From Alsobacter sp045348435 (GTDB lineage: Bacteria; Pseudomonadota; Alphaproteobacteria; Rhizobiales; Beijerinckiaceae), in NCBI RefSeq assembly GCF_045348435.1, contig NZ_CP157484.1, forward strand, positions 3,658,001 to 3,722,000: 64,000 nucleotides of DNA. The letters are read 5' to 3'. Positions 61,215-64,000 of the stretch are shown piece after piece. Positions within the stretch are counted from its first letter, which is position 1. Every line of letters begins with the position of its first letter. The position numbers were made by a program, and so were the translations under genes. The notes beneath the pieces are model-generated. The model made no database searches. It was not told the origin of the DNA and was given only the letters and a program-made list of their open reading frames with translations.

Positions 61215-62065
61215 CCCGCTATATCAGTAGCAAGTCTTATTGCTGAGGGATTAGGATTCGAAATAGCGAAGAATAACGCGAACATAGGTACGTTACTGTC
61301 GTTTCTGAGCGTGAGCGGCTTTAGGACAGCTGGAAAAATCGTTTTGAGTCGGGAGTGAATGTAGTTCTGCATGTCTGGAATTTCCATAAAGCGCGACCTT
61401 CGGGCTTCGCCGAACAAATCCAAGTTGTTATCCTCATTATACCAATCATCCTGCCATTTCTCTGTACCGAGCATACGCGAAATCGCCGCGCGTTTGTTGA
61501 GGTCGATCGCAGCTTCATCGCGGGGCGCTTGGCGAAACAACCCCGCCAAGGAAACTAAATACCACACGTCGATTGCTTCTGTGGCCCGTATTCGCGTCAG
61601 TGTTTCCCAATCGACGCTCATACCGTACGGATCCAAAAACATTACGGCGCGTGTCGACCGCCATGTTTGCTGATCGATTAGTCGGGCGATTTCCTCGTTT
61701 GCGTCGCCTTGAAGAACGTCAATGCGCCGGTGACGGTTAGCACTAGCGAGTGCGCGGAGCGCTTCGCAATGTTTCGTTTTCTTTTCCATGAACACAAGCC
61801 TGCTGAACTCAGGTTTGGTTTCGATGGCGATTAGCGCTGACCCTCGCCTCTGCTCAATTCGCTCTGGAGTCTCATCATTGAATAACGTGGCGGGAGCTGC
61901 GTCCATTCGGACTGTTCTCTCGCCAGTGCCAGCAAATGCATCAATGTACCAAAGCTGAGGAAACTTGTTTCTTAGAGCCTTTGTGAATGCTTCCAAATAA
62001 CCTTGCACCATGGACAGTTTCAGATCGGTGGAGACTCCACCGAATTCGTGACCTTGATCAGCCAT
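61169..62065 (-). CDS. tcmP: three-Cys-motif partner protein TcmP
   Basis: Partner of three-Cys-motif proteins, 298 residues. Near the N-terminus YIDAFAGTGERTV resembles SAM-binding motif I of methyltransferases. Further on, RRIDVLQGDANEEIARL, and VMFLDPYGMSVDWETL with DPYG, similar to the DPPY motif IV of N6-adenine methyltransferases. The C-terminal half is helical (KRAAISRMLGTEKWQDDWYNEDNN, ILNSGRESQVLPR). These motifs suggest a Rossmann-fold methyltransferase-like protein acting with the DUF5131 enzyme; neither activity is shown. Convergent arrangement with a 46-base overlap at the 3' ends could make antisense transcripts. AT-rich like its partner. Confidence 0.87.
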   Translation of the reverse strand: MADQGHEFGGVSTDLKLSMVQGYLEAFTKALRNKFPQLWYIDAFAGTGERTVRMDAAPATLFNDETPERIEQRRGSALIAIETKPEFSRLVFMEKKTKHCEALRALASANRHRRIDVLQGDANEEIARLIDQQTWRSTRAVMFLDPYGMSVDWETLTRIRATEAIDVWYLVSLAGLFRQAPRDEAAIDLNKRAAISRMLGTEKWQDDWYNEDNNLDLFGEARRSRFMEIPDMQNYIHSRLKTIFPAVLKPLTLRNDSNVPMFALFFAISNPNPSAIRLATDIAGYILNSGRESQVLPR

Positions 62066-62308
62066 GCCCAGGCACCCCGTATGGTATCACTGTACATAAT
62101 TGAGACGGATAAGCTTTATCAATGAATATTTCGAAATGAACCCTAGGTTGTTTTTGATTGCATTTCGAAGAACGGCACGGCCACTGGGAATCTGGTTCTT
62201 AGGTGGGCTCATGCCCTTACCGCGCCACTCGTCTACCCCCCGCACAAACCACCCACCCCCGTGAACCCGCCCCGTCCCCCGGCGTTTTCCTCCCCTGAGG
62301 AGGAGCCC

Positions 62309-62581
62309 ATGACGGTACGCGATCACAACAATCGGTCCGAGAAGCAGAAGGGCCATGTTCCGCTGAAGCAGGGGGAGACTGACCGGAACGAGGCCAGCCA
62401 GGGGCATCAGGGGCCGGAGCGCGGGGGGACGCAGGCGCGGTCCGGCGCGGATGAGCGCCATGACGGGCGCGGCCGCCAGGATGGCGGCGGCGACGGCGCG
62501 GGCGGCGCGCCGCGCGTCCAGGGCCAGGGCGGCCATCCGGCCCACCGCGACGGCGGCCCCGGCCAGCACAACAGTAAGTGA
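62309..62581 (+). CDS. small hydrophilic, probably disordered protein
   Basis: Predicted protein of 90 residues, very rich in Gly, Asp, Arg, Gln and His: MTVRDHNNRSEKQKGHVPLK, then ETDRNEASQGHQGPERGGTQ, then GRQDGGGDGAGGAPRVQGQG. It has no hydrophobic core. A strong GAGGAGG lies eight bases before the ATG. The open frame on the opposite strand here is a hydrophobic-looking shadow. Such small polar proteins near stress genes are common in alphaproteobacteria; no family is recognised. It may pair with the next gene, 22 bases downstream, which has a similar composition. Confidence 0.55.
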   Translation: MTVRDHNNRSEKQKGHVPLKQGETDRNEASQGHQGPERGGTQARSGADERHDGRGRQDGGGDGAGGAPRVQGQGGHPAHRDGGPGQHNSK

Positions 62582-62603
62582 ACCACCAGCGAGCGAGGAC
62601 CCC

Positions 62604-62849
62604 ATGAGCGACAAGCCGCACAACCCCGGCGGTCAGGAGAGCGAGCTGACCGCCAACGCCCGCAAGGCGCTCCGCATGAAGACCGAAGCGGGCCCGCAGA
62701 CCCGAATCCCGAACCACGAGACCGCCCGCGAGGGCGGCGTGGGGGCCAAGGGCGGGCAGGTGAACCGCGCCGACACGATGGTCGGCAAGCAGCCGACCTC
62801 CACCCCCAACCTCAAGCGCAGCCACAACGCCCGCACGGGCGACGCCTGA
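62604..62849 (+). CDS. small hydrophilic protein
   Basis: Predicted protein of 81 residues, polar and low in hydrophobic residues: MSDKPHNPGGQESELTANAR, KALRMKTEAGPQTRIPNHET, VGKQPTSTPNLKRSHNARTG. It starts after GAGGAC in good position, 22 bases behind the previous small gene. The NARKALRMKTEAG and LKRSHNARTG segments could form short helices. No function can be assigned; it may be a small stress or DNA/RNA-binding protein, as its net charge is positive. Confidence 0.55.
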   Translation: MSDKPHNPGGQESELTANARKALRMKTEAGPQTRIPNHETAREGGVGAKGGQVNRADTMVGKQPTSTPNLKRSHNARTGDA

Positions 62850-62885
62850 GCCTCGCGCGCTTGCGCGCGGCCCTGAGGTCGGAGC

Positions 62886-62910
62886 GCCGGGATGGCCCCG
62901 CCGTCCCGGC
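62886..62910. terminator. GC-rich hairpin between convergent genes
   Basis: GCCGGGATGG and CCGTCCCGGC pair (one G.T pair) around a CCCCG loop. It lies between the small-protein gene and the convergent oxidoreductase gene. No T-run follows on the plus strand, so it is a weak terminator candidate. Confidence 0.45.
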
Positions 62911-62926
62911 CTTCGCCCGGGCGGCG

Positions 62927-63949
62927 TCAGCCCCGCCCGGGCCGCCGGAAGCCGGCGACGTCGAGGATCTCGTCGACGAGCTGCTGGGAGGCCAGCGCCT
63001 CCTCGCCCGTCACCACGGGCTCGCGCCCGGTCCGGATCGCCTCCAGGAAATCGGCGATGACGGCGCGGTGCGCGTCATGCGGGAAGTCCATGATGTTGGC
63101 CCCGCTGCCGGTGGCGCCCTCCGCCTCCACGGTCTCGCGGCGTCCGTCCAGGAAGGCGAGCTCCAGCCGCCCGCCCACCAGCGAGGCGTGGCCCTTGCGG
63201 CCGATGATCTCGATGCGCTCGGGATGGCCCGGATAGGCCGCCGTGGTGGTCATCAGCGTCGCCGGCGCGCCGTCGCCCGTCTCCAGCAGGGCCGAGACAT
63301 AGTCCTCCGTCTCCATCCGGTGCAGCCCGGTCGTGCGCGCCTGCGCGGCGACCACGCGCGACACGCCCACCAGCGAGCGGAACAGGTCGAGCGAATGGAT
63401 CGCCTGCGTCAGCAGCACGCCGCCGCCGTCGCGCGCGAAGGTCCCGCGGCCGGGCTCGTCGTAATAGGCCTGCGGCCGCCACCACGGCACCGCCAGGGAG
63501 GCGGCCTCCACGGCGCCGAGTTCGCCGGCGTCGAGCGCCGCCTTCAGGCGCAGGCTCGCCGGGCGGAACCGGTGCTGCAGCACCACCCCCAGCGTCCGGC
63601 CGGCGCGGCGCGCGGCCTGCGCCAGCGCGGCCCCGCGTTCGCTGGTCAGCTCCAGCGGCTTTTCCACCAGCACGTGCTTGCCGCGCTCCAGGCACAGCGC
63701 CGAGACGTCGAGATGGCTGCTCGGCGGCGTCAGCACGATCACGGCCGCCACGCCCTCGTCGGCCAGCGCGGCCTCCATGTCGGTCGTGGTCCGGAACGGG
63801 AATCTCGCGCCATAGTCTTCCGCCCGCTCCGCCGTGCGGCTCACCGCCCAGCGCACCTGCGCCTGGTCCTGCAGGTCGATGAGGCTCTTGGAATGCGGCA
63901 GCGAGGCCGGCCCGAGCCCGATGATGGCGACGCCGATCGTGGCGGTCAT
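62927..63949 (-). CDS. Gfo/Idh/MocA family oxidoreductase
   Basis: NAD(P)-binding dehydrogenase of 340 residues. Rossmann loop GVAIIGLGPASLPHSKSL, then AAVIVLTPPSSHLDVSALCLERGKHVLVEKPLELT with the EKP motif. The C-terminal domain has GGGVLLTQAIHSLDLFRSLVGVS (DxxxH region), MTTTAAYPGHPERIEIIGRKG and VSALLETGDGAPATL. Unlike the paralogue at 42410-43468, it is outside the catabolic locus. The substrate may be a sugar or inositol derivative. ATG 63949 lies 51 bases from the window edge, and upstream partners are not visible. Confidence 0.88.
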   Translation of the reverse strand: MTATIGVAIIGLGPASLPHSKSLIDLQDQAQVRWAVSRTAERAEDYGARFPFRTTTDMEAALADEGVAAVIVLTPPSSHLDVSALCLERGKHVLVEKPLELTSERGAALAQAARRAGRTLGVVLQHRFRPASLRLKAALDAGELGAVEAASLAVPWWRPQAYYDEPGRGTFARDGGGVLLTQAIHSLDLFRSLVGVSRVVAAQARTTGLHRMETEDYVSALLETGDGAPATLMTTTAAYPGHPERIEIIGRKGHASLVGGRLELAFLDGRRETVEAEGATGSGANIMDFPHDAHRAVIADFLEAIRTGREPVVTGEEALASQQLVDEILDVAGFRRPGRG

Positions 63950-64000
63950 GTCTGGCGTCCCTGCTGGAAGGGCCGGCCCGCGCCGGCGGGCAGCCGCGCC

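Noticed and set aside
62087..62623. Minus-strand frame of 178 codons with a hydrophobic N-terminus
   Set aside because: The plus strand carries a strong GAGGAGG-ATG small gene in the same place. The hydrophobic look comes from antisense of a Gly/Arg-rich frame.

Overview
The window is a GC-rich chromosomal segment that reads as an alphaproteobacterium, most likely of the order Hyphomicrobiales (Rhizobiales). Support: the division and cell-wall (dcw) cluster order mraZ-rsmH-ftsL-ftsI-murE-murF, a short rhizobial-type FtsL, a DUF2852 protein, an OpgC-type membrane protein, an ArsR-methyltransferase fusion beside metF, and an intergenic palindrome resembling the repeats known from rhizobial genomes. 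Genus cannot be fixed from the sequence.

Layout. 1-5.4 kb: dcw cluster on the minus strand, ending inside murF at the left edge, with an array of GGGAT boxes upstream of mraZ. 5.7-12.4 kb: a cytochrome P450, the RNase P RNA (rnpB), two tandem lytic transglycosylases, a glycine-zipper lipoprotein, a TerB-DnaJ protein, an AmiD-type amidase and a DUF2852 protein. 12.4-18.3 kb: metF with a fused ArsR-methyltransferase regulator and its palindromic operator, a B3/B4 protein, a modular wall hydrolase and AMP nucleosidase. 18.4-29.5 kb: a cytoplasmic FIST-domain chemoreceptor, ettA, a LysR regulator, a membrane protein, an esterase, and an overlapping three-gene operon (TTC38-like repeat protein, ThDP enzyme, OpgC-like protein).

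29.6-45 kb: after a CAU-anticodon tRNA lies a catabolic and transport locus. A TetR gene is flanked by a divergent operon (A/B-barrel-like protein, shikimate-dehydrogenase-like enzyme, FAD dehydrogenase). Co-directional with tetR are an NAD epimerase-fold protein, an M24 peptidase-fold protein, two TIM-barrel isomerase-like proteins, an SDR and a second A/B-barrel-like protein. A convergent operon encodes a type II dehydroquinase, a Gfo/Idh/MocA oxidoreductase, a third TIM-barrel protein and a polar amino-acid-type ABC transporter. The same ten bases, ACTAACTAGT, occur upstream of both the tetR divergon and the transporter operon, suggesting one TetR regulon. The enzymes suggest breakdown of a hydroaromatic or cyclic-polyol-type compound related to quinate or shikimate; the substrate is unknown. 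This is the best candidate for an undescribed pathway.

45-53 kb: an NTF2-like protein, a gamma-glutamyltransferase without signal peptide, and a complete peptide/glutathione-type ABC importer in one tight operon. 53-60 kb: an MddA-like methanethiol methyltransferase, a Cache-HAMP class III cyclase, an ABC_sub_bind protein, a zeta-class GST, a DUF4394 protein, and an ECF sigma/anti-sigma pair. 60.4-62.1 kb: an AT-richer insert with convergent, overlapping genes for a Gp37/Gp68 (DUF5131) three-Cys protein and its partner TcmP, a poorly understood two-gene system that looks horizontally acquired. The window closes with two small hydrophilic proteins and a Gfo/Idh/MocA oxidoreductase. All assignments come from reading the sequence; no database search was run.
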